Shown here: piece after piece, positions 54,300-64,000 of the stretch | Position numbering within the stretch: position 1 is the stretch's first letter | Layout of the letters: each line of letters opens with the position of its first letter | Origin: Hemileia vastatrix | Lineage: Eukaryota; Basidiomycota; Pucciniomycetes; Pucciniales; Zaghouaniaceae | Assembly (NCBI GenBank): GCA_030280995.1 | Contig: JASXTE010000002.1 | Location: 38,189,183-38,253,182, forward strand | Reading direction: 5' to 3' | Length of the DNA stretch: 64,000 nt | Notes under the pieces: model-generated | Database searches by the model: none | What the model saw: the letters and a program-made list of their open reading frames with translations, nothing else | Told to the model about the DNA's origin: nothing | Made by a program: the position numbers and the translations under genes

Positions 54300-55393
54300 A
54301 GACAAGAAAGAGTTCTATAATACTAAGCTATAGACACAATTACAAGATGGGTTGGTTCTCCTTCCTAAATATTACTTTAAAAAGAAGCGCCTGCCACTCT
54401 AATATTTAATAGAGTTCAGCACTAATACAAGTATATCAAACAGTATCTAAATATCTCAAAGATCTAAGTACATTTGTTAACATGGGTTTTGGCTCAAATA
54501 GCACCTTAAACCTACACTTCTTAAGATCCCTCACTAAATAATAGGTACTGCACCACCTTTCATACCTATTGCAATGACCCACACTGGCAACAGGAGTATC
54601 CACAAATTGTGAAACCCTTTGCGCTTCAGCTAATAACTTTCCTATATTTAGTCCTATCTTTCTTATCCTTTTCTTGAGTGCTAATTGTAAAGCCTTTTGT
54701 CTTTCTGGTGCTTCTACTTATTTTTCTAACACATTTTTCATCTTCATGGGTGGGCACAGCTTCCCCTAAAAGTGTTGCTGCTAACTTAAGTGTAAATTTC
54801 CATTCCTCCTCTATTACCGCCTCGTAAGCTCATATCATACATCTAGCGCTGCCCATGACTTTTTGCAAGTACATACCATATTTTCTTATCCTTTATTCCA
54901 TTATGTACTTACCCTAACCTTTTCCTCACTGCGTCTTATAATTCCATAATACATAAAAAAACTGTGCACGGAGAGTCTACCTTTTCTGCACTATCACATC
55001 CCTTTGTTGTGCTCATGTAGCCATCCTACTTGACAACCCCTTTGTTGCACTTGCTGCGAGCTGCGACAATTCTGCATTACTGCAAGATGTGTACCACAGC
55101 GTGCTTTTCCAGAAAACATTTTTCTTACAGGAATAATACCTGGTCCAAAAGAACCTTCTCTCAGTCAAATCAACTTAATTCTTCAATCTATCATCAAACA
55201 AATTAAAGAACTTTGGAAACCTGGTATCTATATAAGCCAAACTTATCTGTGTAAGCAAGTTCACCACATTTCTAGTGCTCTTTTGCCTTTTTTCGCAGAT
55301 CTCCCTGCTTTGAGCCGTGCACTAGGTTTTGACTCCCTAAGGCAACTAGGGTGTTTTCATAATGCTTAATCAAAAAAGAAGAAATCAGTAACA
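54300..55393. other. Probable 5' LTR zone of Ty3 element 2, boundaries unresolved
   Basis: No gene. If the primer site is right, the 5' LTR should start here, but I found no second copy to define it. Confidence 0.35.
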
Positions 55394-57148
55394 TTGATCC
55401 CATGTCTTGGAAATTTTGAACATTATCTGATCACATTGCCTGGGCTAATGGATATCAACAATCAAGAACAGCTGAAAAAAAAAAGATTACTTTGTGATTA
55501 TGGCAACCGGTATTCCATATTTCTACAGCTTGAGTACTGGGAAATTGTCAAGTACCATGTTGTAGATGCAATGCACAATCTATTACTTATACTTTTAGCT
55601 TGGCATTGCCATCAGTTTTGGGCAATGTTGGATACAAATGATGAGAAAGAACCTGAAGGAGTTGGGACTTGTGAAATTGCTTCCCTATTGGCTGATGCTA
55701 ATGAACCTTCAACAGAAATTTATGTTCAAGAACAAGTTTCCTTTGAAGGTATTGCTGATGACTATGATTTTCAAACCTTTTTTGGATCAGCAATGGCCCC
55801 TGAAGATATTGAATATCCTCCCCCTCTATCTGAGACTGGATGATATGGTTACTGGACAGCACCATCAGATGGTAAGATCACCATTGATTCTGATGCACTT
55901 GGTTACATTAAAACACATCTCCTACTCATTCACATCCCCAGCTGGTTCCGGCGTGCTCTTCCAAAATTGGGAAAGGTGTCTTTTGGTTGACTAAAAGTAG
56001 ATGAATGGAGGAACCTTTTCACCATTCAATTACCATTCATACTTCCTTTTTATTGGGATTCTGCTGATCCTGAGAAACAGTCACTTTTGCATAATTTTTT
56101 TCACCTGGTCACATTAGTAATGGTAGCCCTTAAGCAAAGAATGACATCTGAACTTATTTCCAAATATTGCCATCACTTACATGAATACCTGAAATTCTCC
56201 TTAATATTGTTTAATGATGTTGATCTCGCACCCAATCATCATATGGCAATCCACCTTGCTGATTCCTTGAAAAATTTTGGTCCTGTACAAGCCTGGTGGT
56301 CATTTTCAATGGAACAATTGATGGGTTCAATCCTTAAATCATGCCATAACAATCAAATTAGTGAATTAGCTAGATTTTTTTATATTCTTTTTTAGAAATA
56401 TTTCTTATGAATTCTTTTAAAAACACAGGAAAGATAGAAACAAAATTCTTTTCCACCTTCTTTTGTGCTGGAAACTTGAAAGCGCTTTTGATGGATTCAG
56501 AAAATCTCCCTGATAGCCTTGAACCTTTCCTTTCAAATCTTTTCCAAGCTCATAAAATATGTTGACTTACAAAGACTCAAGACCCATCTAGAATATCACA
56601 TATTATAGAATTGGAATTGTTTAAAAAACTTGTTCATAAACTCAACACACAATTCTCCGCTAGTGATGGTTGCACATGGCTGATGTCATCCGAATGGTCT
56701 TGTAAAAACTTAGAGGAGTGGAGAGGATGTGCATCAGCAACAGCTCGGATTGAACCCCTGAATAATGTAATCCATTCCAATGTCATTTATTTAACTTTTG
56801 AAACAAATCCAAACAATTGTATGGTTGCTATAAAACTAAAGTCAGGTGAAAGGATCTTTTGAATAATTAAACAGCTATTTAAACATTGGCAAGCAAATTT
56901 GATCAAGAAAGTAATTGTAGATATGTAGGCAGCTATTGATCCTCTTCCCACCATCCCACATTCCTACCAAAACCCTTTTTCACAACTTGCAAAATATGAG
57001 CTTGGAATTCACCTCCACATGCAAAAGGCTCATCCATCACAGATTTTTCATGTCAATGAAATTTTTGCACATTGTGCATGGATAAAGTATGATTCCAAAA
57101 GCATATCAAGTAATTTGATTGATAAGACAGAGGCATTGATAGTTTTAT
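55394..57148 (+). pseudogene. CACTA/Tnp2-type transposase, broken
   Basis: Diagnostic stretches of large basidiomycete CACTA-like transposases follow in order: YWEIVKYHVVDAMHNLLLIL, then LAWHCHQFW (the VVDPMHNLFLG motif); SWFRRALPKLGK; VDEWRNLFTIQLPFILPFYW; ALKQRMTSELISKYCHHLHE; PNHHMAIHLADSLKNFGPVQ; AWWSFSMEQLMGSILK; and C-terminal frames 56611-56862 and about 56930-57148 (YQNPFSQLAKYELGIHLH). The N-terminal third is missing. Frameshifts occur near 55850, 56400 and 56600, and TGA at about 55989. No element ends were found around it. It is the only visible candidate enzyme type for the CACTAC-ended MITEs of the window, though not itself functional. Confidence 0.75.
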
Positions 57149-58066
57149 ATCATTAGAAAATTGAATAATTTATCATGGTCTTGCTCCTATTTATTTACTT
57201 GCACATCTTCTATATTAGAGTGAAAATTTTTGACCAGATTATTTTACAGGTCAAAGTATATTGGAAGTTCTTTGGCATGTGCAGTAGAATATAGAGACAT
57301 TTTGATACAAATTGAAAACAGAAAAAAATACTTGATGAATTTCCCAGCCTTGTTGTAAATAATGTATATAATAGAATATTTGAATATTTATAAATATAAA
57401 TATTTTTTTGAACTCAACAAACAGTAACAACATCACTTGCTTGTTCAGTCAGTGAGAGTCAAAAAGATAGACACATCCTCATAATTTCATTTACTAATTA
57501 GAGTAAACAATTTGGAGATACTCAAATCTACTATAAAAGTAACTCTAAATTTTCACCTTGTAAAATAATTTGACAGTCAAATAGCCATAAAAAACTAACA
57601 AAAAGTAAAAAGGATATTTTCCTCATTCACATTAGTAGTTGTTCTTTTTATTACTTCCACCCAGACTATCCAGCTCTTGCAGCAATCTATCACTACCTAC
57701 ATTGTTCAACAATGAAATTGATGTTGAAACGACAGTTAGGCCTTACAATATAAAATTGATAAGAGAAGAATTAACCTTGGAGGGAAGGAAGTGAAACTGA
57801 TTTCATGACTCAATTTTCTGTGTTAGGGGAGACAGGGTGGTGGAAAATTTCAAAGGGAAGTGTGGGAGGGTAGGAGAGTGAATTGAGGGTGAAGGGAATG
57901 AATTTGAGGCATATCGCAGACAAAGTAGATAGAAAAAAAAGATGAAGAGATTTTTCACATAAGAATTGACTTAAGCCTCTACTTCCCCTTACGTGCAAAA
58001 AGCAACTGTTGCATAACTGTTGCACCATTGTTGCACCATGGAAAAACAGACATAGCTTGTAGTGTA
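57149..58066. other. Spacer ending in a truncated CACTA-type MITE
   Basis: No gene. At about 58006-58062 TTGCATAACTGTTGCACC and CTTGTAGTG resemble the right end of the MITEs at 22797 and 36905; no left end is seen. Confidence 0.4.
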
Positions 58067-58905
58067 TCAAGGAAGTTCCAGAAGGTTTTGATCTACACAA
58101 TTTTCAGCTCATTGACAAAATTCTGTGGACTCAAAACCCCTCTGGATTGAAAACAAGATCCCCCCTACCAACTAATATAGAAATTACCACAGCCAAGGAT
58201 GAAGAGGCAGCTATTGAAACAACTAAATATATCTCAATTCTAGGTGCCCTCAGTTACATGGTGGTGACAACTAGGCCGGATCTGTCCTTCCCTGTCAATT
58301 TTTTAGCACATTTCTCCTCCAAACCCACATGCAATCACTGGATTGCTTTAAACCACCTGCTCAGATATGTTCAACACACTGCCAACCTGCGCCTTCACAT
58401 TCATGCTGACCAAGATTCCCCACTTGAACTCCTTTCTTTTTCTGATTCCACTTGGAATAACAAGGAATTCTCAAGAGCTCAGAGTGGACATCTCCTTCTC
58501 CTCAACTCTTGCTCTATTGTGTGTACCTCAAGACACCAACTGACAGTTAGTGATTCATCATGCAATGCTGAATATGTGGCACTTGATGGTGGTATGAAGG
58601 ATGCCATCTGGATCTCAAATCTGCTTAAAGACATATTCCCTGATATTCCCCCAATAAAGATCTTCTGCAACAACAAAGGAGCAATTGTTAATGCAAAAGA
58701 CAATCCAGGAAACAAGAGGACACGGCATGTGGATAGGTGTTTCTATATTGTGAATGAACAGCTATTCCTGAAAAAATCAACATTGGAATGGGTTCCCACT
58801 GCTAAAATGTGTGCAGATATATTGGTTATATTTTCATGGGGGGATATCAGTATCTTGTTCATAACTAAGTGGGGGGAAGTTAAGTCACTAGGACTATGTA
58901 CTTAG
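58067..58905 (+). pseudogene. Copia RT end and RNase H fragment (a third copia family)
   Basis: The frame opens directly after the MITE end: KEVPEGFDLHNFQLIDKILW, then ISILGALSYMVVTTRPDLSF, the RNase H strands FSDSTWNNKEFSRAQSGHLL and SCNAEYVALDGGMKDAIW, and NKRTRHVDRCFYIVNEQL. The closing ADI(L)TKPL motif is degraded (CADILVIFSW). Its sequence differs clearly from both other copia elements. No gag, protease or integrase precedes it, so it is a 3' fragment. GTGGGGGGAAG near 58869-58879 could be its polypurine tract. Confidence 0.85.
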
Positions 58906-59452
58906 TTATGTGTGAATGTATATAGTCTGTAGTCGCGGCGTCTCCTGTTCTCCAGTTCTTTCCGGAGTTCTACAGGCTGACACCGTGCTACAAATCTAAG
59001 TTAACTGAAAAAAACAATGTAGTGTAATCTAAGATCTATCAGAATACACCAAAACAAAAACATCAGCCTATATGGTTTAAATTCAGAAATAAAAGCTTTA
59101 AATTCTGTATAAACTGGGGTTTTCAATAAAATAAGTCACAGATTTTCTTTTATATGTTTTCTAAAAAAAAATCATTAAATCATTAAAATGCTTAAAAGTG
59201 ATACATTTTTAAAAAAATAAAATAATTTTCAGTCTCTTTATTGATCAAGTTCATTTCAAAATGATCTTAAAAATATGTTTCATTCAAAAATATCTTGGAG
59301 TGATCAGATTCTTAAGTTCTCCTTGTTTGTGTTGTGACCTAACACATAAACATATTAAGATACTCGCCTAAATAACAGCATGTATATAAACTAAAGTAGT
59401 AGATATAAATTAAGTTGTTGATATTAAGCAAACCACCATCTTGACCTCCACA
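58906..59452 (+). repeat. Probable 5' LTR of copia element 2
   Basis: The right boundary is set by CCACA at 59452 just before a half-tRNA primer site. The left boundary is unknown; a TG start within 58857-58920 is plausible. The 3' LTR lies beyond the window, so the two copies cannot be compared. Confidence 0.45.
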
Positions 59453-59462
59453 GGTTATGGGC
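59453..59462 (+). promoter_or_regulatory. Primer binding site of copia 2, half initiator-tRNA type
   Basis: GGTTATGGGC follows an LTR-like CA end, 561 bp before the gag ATG. It is the same core as in copia 1 (35391-35401) and complements the initiator tRNA-Met anticodon arm. Confidence 0.7.
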
Positions 59463-60013
59463 ACTCCTGCCTAAAGTTTTCTTATCTCTTTCTTATACTC
59501 TCAGGGTGTCCTTACCTTAGGGAATTTATCGAATCAAAATAGTCTTGGGTTACCTTACCTTAGAGGATCTTTTCTATGTTCATTTTTTTTTCTTTCATAC
59601 TTTCTTTTCCTTAAATTTTTCTTAAGATCTACACTTTTTTTCCTTTCTTTTCCTTTCTTTCTCTTCTTCCTACTTCCTTTCTTTGATAAAAAAAAAACAG
59701 CAAAAAAAAAATTGATACGATTAGGTCATTTTTGGTAGCCCAAAAGTGAGCATTTTCTGATTGTAGTGGATGCACCCAATTACCGAAAGTAAAAAAAAAA
59801 TTACTATAATAAAAAAAATAAAATAAAATAAACTTTTCTTACTATTTCTTTTCCATAACTCCTTTTTTTTCTTCTTCTTCTTGTTTCTGTTTCCTCATTT
59901 ATTTTATTTTCAATCTATCTTAATTTTTTTCTTTCTTCTCGTTTTTTTTCATTCTTTCCTCTCTATACTTTACTACTTTACTTCAATTAGCGATTTACTC
60001 TTACTTCTCAAAT
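59463..60013. other. 5' leader of copia 2
   Basis: Pyrimidine-rich, with TTTCCTTTCTTT runs and no ORF of note. Confidence 0.5.
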
Positions 60014-61008
60014 ATGTCTCGGCCATCATCAAGATCACACCGTCAACCTACGGAAGCCACAGCAGCAACACCTGGAGAATCACCATCTAACACGACTGAA
60101 CATCAAGAGACTCAACCCAAGAGAGAACAAGTTAGAGTTTTCACGGAAACTGGTGGGATGAAGACTTTGCCTTTGCAAAACTCACTAAAGCAAAGCCCTG
60201 GATCGATGCAACCCCGAAACTCAATACGAGTGGTGAAAATTTTCAAAGCTGGTTACGAAAGGTTAGACAACTGTTTGGAAAGGTCATCCGAGATGAATAC
60301 TACGCCGATAATAGAAAAATGCAAATAAATCTACACAAAGATTACCTGGTTTGAGAGTTACTAATCGAATGCATTGACAATGGCGTACAGGAAATTATTG
60401 CGAATGACACCTACCCAAAAGCGTTTGATCTTCTTGCTTTTCTTGTTACTCATTTCAACCAGAGTTCACGTATACATCATATTAATCTCTGAAAAGAATT
60501 ACTAAACATCAAACTCAAAAATTATACTTTGGGAGTCAAGTACACTCAAGAAATATACGAGAAATTCCAAACAATTCAAGCATCTTGCCTGGAATTAACG
60601 ATTGACAACATAATCGGCCTAATATTACAACATCAAGCAAAAGGGGACTCTCTCCTAGAAGACAATATCATGAATCAGATCAACACTATTTACAGGCTCA
60701 ATGATATTCCGTCCTCTAAAGATATCTCACAAGTCATCATCAATTGTCAACGACAGGAGAATCTTAAATCCAAGCAAGCTGAAGAAAAGATAATGATATT
60801 ACAACAGACGGAAACTACTCAGAACAAAGACCAAGAAACTATCGAAGTAGACTTTGCAAAAAAGACAACTAACAAAAGTACCTGCTATAGATGCAATCGC
60901 CCGGGTCATTTTGCGGCAGATTGTCGTGCTTCATCCAGACAAAATGCATCAAACAATAACAATGCCAATTATACTCCTCATACCCGATTCCGTTCTACCC
61001 AGCCCTGA
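60014..61008 (+). pseudogene. Copia gag with zinc knuckle (copia 2)
   Basis: ATG at 60014 (MSRPSSRSHRQPTEATAATP). A frameshift near 60145 moves the protein into another frame: WWDEDFAFAKLTKAKPWIDA, then GENFQSWLRKVRQLFGKVIR and YPKAFDLLAFLVTHFNQSSR. Two TGA codons (60352, 60490) interrupt it. The last 160 codons (60529-61008) are open and contain CYRCNRPGHFAADC, a complete CX2CX4HX4C knuckle. It ends TGA at 61006-61008, just before the protease part. Confidence 0.88.
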
Positions 61009-61028
61009 CACCTAACACCACGTACCCT

Positions 61029-62471
61029 ATGGTCCCTCCTTTCTCTTATCCATTTCCAAATCATTTGTATCCCTATCAAATGCCATTCCAACAATTACCT
61101 TCAGCTCCTCAACAGCAAAATCAACAAGATGAGAGAAAAGCTGATTATTATCCTCCTAATTATGATAAAGATAAGAAGCCGATGAAGTCAAGATTACTCG
61201 GGATTGATGACTCCAGGGAACCTTCAGAAGTTCAAATAGAAAAACTATCAATCTCTGATGAAGGCCCTCTACCTATTCTAGATAGTGGTGCTACCCACCA
61301 TGTTACTGGGGATAAATGCAGTTTTTCAACGTATGTCACCTTATCAAAACCCATTCCCCTTAAAGTTGCAACTAATGGCTCTTCAAATTATATTACATGA
61401 AAGGGATCTCTAATTTTCCCAGGGCCAAATGGGAATAACGTTGAACTAAAAAATGTCTATTACTGCGATAAAGCTTCAGGAACCCTTATTTCACAAGCGT
61501 CACTAATACTGGCTGGTTGTAAGATTACTTTTAACTGTAAAGACATGGATATTTTTTACGATGATGGAACACTGATTTTTATGGCAAAATTCAACCACAG
61601 GAGTTGGACTCTTCCTTGACCTTTCCCACACCATCTTTTGAATGCACTACTACATCATGATAATCTTGTACCTAGTCCATCCTTATGTGAAATGAATATT
61701 GATCATTCAACCAATCTGAAATGCATATCTGATAGACAAACAAAGAAAATAACATTAACTATTGACAAATCTGAATCATTACGATACTGGCACCAAGCAT
61801 TTGGTCACCGCAGCCTAAGGCAAATAAGGAAATTGTTCAACAATAAGTTTGCAGAAGGTATTCCTGACATATTACCATCAGGTAAAATTGATTGCGAGGA
61901 ATGCAAAATAGCAAAATCAAGAAGAACTGACCCAATTAACCCATTGAATAGATCACACAAAGTGGGAGACACATTGGCTGTTGATTTAATGGGACCTTTT
62001 GAAGTAAACACAATGAATGGTGGTATGTACTTGCTCACAATGCTAGATTTAGGTTCTAGTTATGGAAACATTGAAATTTTAAAAACAAAAGATGAAGCTA
62101 ACAACATAATTAAAAATTATATATTATGGCTAGAGAGAAGGGCTGACATAAAAATTAAAACTCTTAAAAGTGACAATGGGGGAGAGTTTGTTAACAAACA
62201 AATGCAGGAGTGGTTATATCTGCAGGGAATAGATCACAAATGTTCTTTGCCTTACTATCACAAACAAAATGGAGATATTGAAAGATTCAATCAAACTATC
62301 TTTGACATGGGACAAACAATATTGCTTGACAGTTCACTACCCAAATTTTTCTGGGGTCCAGCTTTCAAATGGGCAGTATATACCCATAATCGTCTACCAA
62401 ACACATGCAGCAGCGATATGACACCGTATGAAAAACTACTAAAACAAAAACCTAGATTGGATCACTTATGA
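61029..62471 (+). pseudogene. Copia protease and integrase (copia 2)
   Basis: Protease: PLPILDSGATHHVTGDKC, DSGA intact. After TGA at 61398 and 61617 the same frame holds the pre-integrase module YWHQAFGHRSLRQIRKL and CEECKIAKSRR (HHCC), then the core LAVDLMGPFEVNTMNGGMYL (first Asp), LKSDNGGEFVNKQMQEW (second Asp) and QNGDIERFNQTI (Glu), and RLPNTCSSDMTPYEKLLKQK. TGA at 62469 closes it, but the frame goes on (IFGSTAYIHIPKE). All stops in this part are TGA, and the frame is otherwise continuous for over 1.4 kb. Confidence 0.92.
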
Positions 62472-64000
62472 ATTTTTGGTTCAACAGCATACATACATAT
62501 CCCAAAAGAAACCAGAAAAAAGCTAGATAATCGAGCCAGAAAATGTAAAGTAATTGGTTATCTGGAATTATCCAAAGGTTGGCTGTTTATTGATCTAGAA
62601 ACTGGTAAACTAATTCCATCAGCATGGGCCACATTCAGTGAAAAAGAGCCAAAAACAATAATTAATACAACTGATAAAGACAAGAATAACAAAATGGGAA
62701 TTGACTATATAACTAACAAACTTATATTTAATGATTTTACAGAGGAAAATAGATTTTTGGAACAAGAGGAACTTATTAAAGAAATTGAAGCATGATCAAA
62801 ATCCATAGCTAGTGGTCTTCCAACTACCTTTAAGTAAGCAATGAATTCTCAAAAACAAGACGAATGGCTAAAGGCTTGCAAAGAAGAAATAGAAAATCTA
62901 AATAATTTGAAAGTATGGTATGAAGATAAACCACCAACTCATGCTACAATCACCGATGCCAAATGGGTTTTTGCAGAGAAAATGGACGATGATGGCAATA
63001 TAACTAAAAGAAAAGCTAGGTATGTTGCAAAAGGATACTTACAAAAAGAAGGAATAGATTATTCCGAAGCCTTCGCACCTACAGCAACCTTCACTTCCCT
63101 ACGATTACTTTTGACAATTGCAGCTGTTTACAAATGGCCAGTACACAATTTCGATGTGGTAGCAGCTTATCTGAATTCGCCAATAGATGAAGATATTTGG
63201 GTAAAGGCACCGCCAGGTTTTGGTATGGAAGAAGGTAAAATTATGAAATTAAGAAAAGCTCTCTACAGCACTAAACAAGCAGCTAGGTGTTGGTGGAAAC
63301 ACTTAGAATCCAAACTGAGATCAATGGGTTACAACCCAAGTTATTATGACAATTCTCTTTATATTTTACAGGACAATGCTAATACAGGTATCTTATGGAT
63401 TCATGTCAACGATGGAGTCATAACAGCTAACAATGAAAATACTTTACAATCATTCCAAACTTGTCTAAACGAATTAGTAAAAATAAAGTGGGAAAACCGT
63501 CTAACTAACATAATTGGGGTAAAAGTAGTTCGTAATGACAAAGGTTTTGTACTTTCACAGCCTAACTTGATAACCAAAATTGCTGACAAACTGAATGGAA
63601 ATGTAACATGTAAAACAACAGCATTACCGAAAGATTGCAAGTTAAACAATGGCTTAGGGGAAAAAGTAAAAAGTACTGAATATCTGAGCTTAATCGGTTC
63701 TCTGAACTATCTTGCTGTAGGAACCCGGCCTGACATATCCTTTGCCGTGAATTACCTAGCAAGATTTTCCAACCATCCAAATGAACCCCACTGGGATGCA
63801 CTATTACACTTAACACAGTATGTAATTTCAACCAGAGACTATCATTTCCACATATATCCAGACTCTTCAAAGGGTTTAGAAGCTTTTGGTGATGCAAACT
63901 GGAACGACCAAATGTCAAGATGTACCAATGGTGGAATTATATATTACAAAGGTATACCAGTAAACTGGTCTTCAAAAAGACAACAATTAGTAGCTTTATC
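62472..64000 (+). pseudogene. Copia reverse transcriptase and RNase H start (copia 2), cut by the window edge
   Basis: The polyprotein continues in the frame of the integrase, with TGA at 62793 and TAA at 62835. From ATG 62841 the frame is open to the right edge. Motifs: WVFAEKMDDDGNITKRKARY, then FAPTATFTSLRLLL, PVHNFDVVAAYLNSPIDED (first Asp), LRKALYSTKQAARCWWKHLE and SLIGSLNYLAVGTRPDISFA. RNase H begins LEAFGDANWNDQMSR. The catalytic pair is altered: WIHVNDGVIT instead of a YVDD/HVDD form, the first Asp being Asn (about 63408-63410), so polymerase activity should be lost. Confidence 0.92.

Overview
The window reads as a TE-saturated, AT-rich stretch of a fungal nuclear genome, most likely a rust fungus (Pucciniales). 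This is inference from the element repertoire (Ty3 chromoviruses, two Ty1/copia families, PIF/Harbinger, CACTA/Tnp2-type transposase pieces, a TET-like 2OG-Fe(II) oxygenase piece), from short GT-AG introns and from very low coding density. A TE-inflated, AT-rich rust such as Austropuccinia would fit, but the species cannot be fixed from sequence alone. No tRNA, rRNA or CRISPR array was recognised.

Layout. 1-4870: end of a chromovirus pol (integrase plus chromodomain), a 1.5 kb LTR (1570-3069) and a decayed gag. 5430-14040: a satellite array whose main part repeats every ~608 bp, each unit carrying a near-perfect hairpin. 14050-15780: AT-rich sequence, an ATGCATATTTTT minisatellite and an ORF with a protease-like end. 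16085-22345 (minus): a decayed chromovirus split by a solo LTR (18307-19806, TSD GTCCT). 22797-22980: a CACTA-type MITE. 22990-35516 (minus): a copia element with 115-bp LTRs, polypurine tract, half-tRNA primer site and TSD ACAAC; a 7.7 kb PIF/Harbinger transposon (27524-35233, TSD ATT) sits between its gag and its 5' LTR.

The Harbinger element carries three genes: a Myb/trihelix-type accessory gene (plus strand, broken), a TET-like oxygenase relic (minus strand, broken) and a transposase ORF that is still open, with one 63-bp intron. 36421-37251: a transposase N-terminal fragment and two CACTA-type MITEs. 38198-40465: an unrecognised gene, the best candidate for a non-transposon gene here. 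40953-41175: a MITE. 41293-44167: two LTR copies joined head-out as a large palindrome, flanked by one 5-bp TSD and carrying a different Harbinger MITE at the same target site in each arm.

44498-46292: two plus-strand relics (one a cysteine-rich protein with an intron). 46668-54294 (minus): a second Ty3 element, split by a solo LTR (51413-52577, TSD ATTCC). 55394-57148: a broken Tnp2-like (CACTA) transposase. 58067-58905: a copia RNase H fragment. ~58910-64000: a second copia element running off the right edge.

The history is nested. Removing each inserted piece plus one TSD copy restores the interrupted reading frame (both solo LTRs) or an empty site seen in another copy (the 460-bp MITE). 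Most coding relics carry stops or frameshifts; in several of them TGA predominates, as expected if CGA codons decayed by C-to-T mutation.
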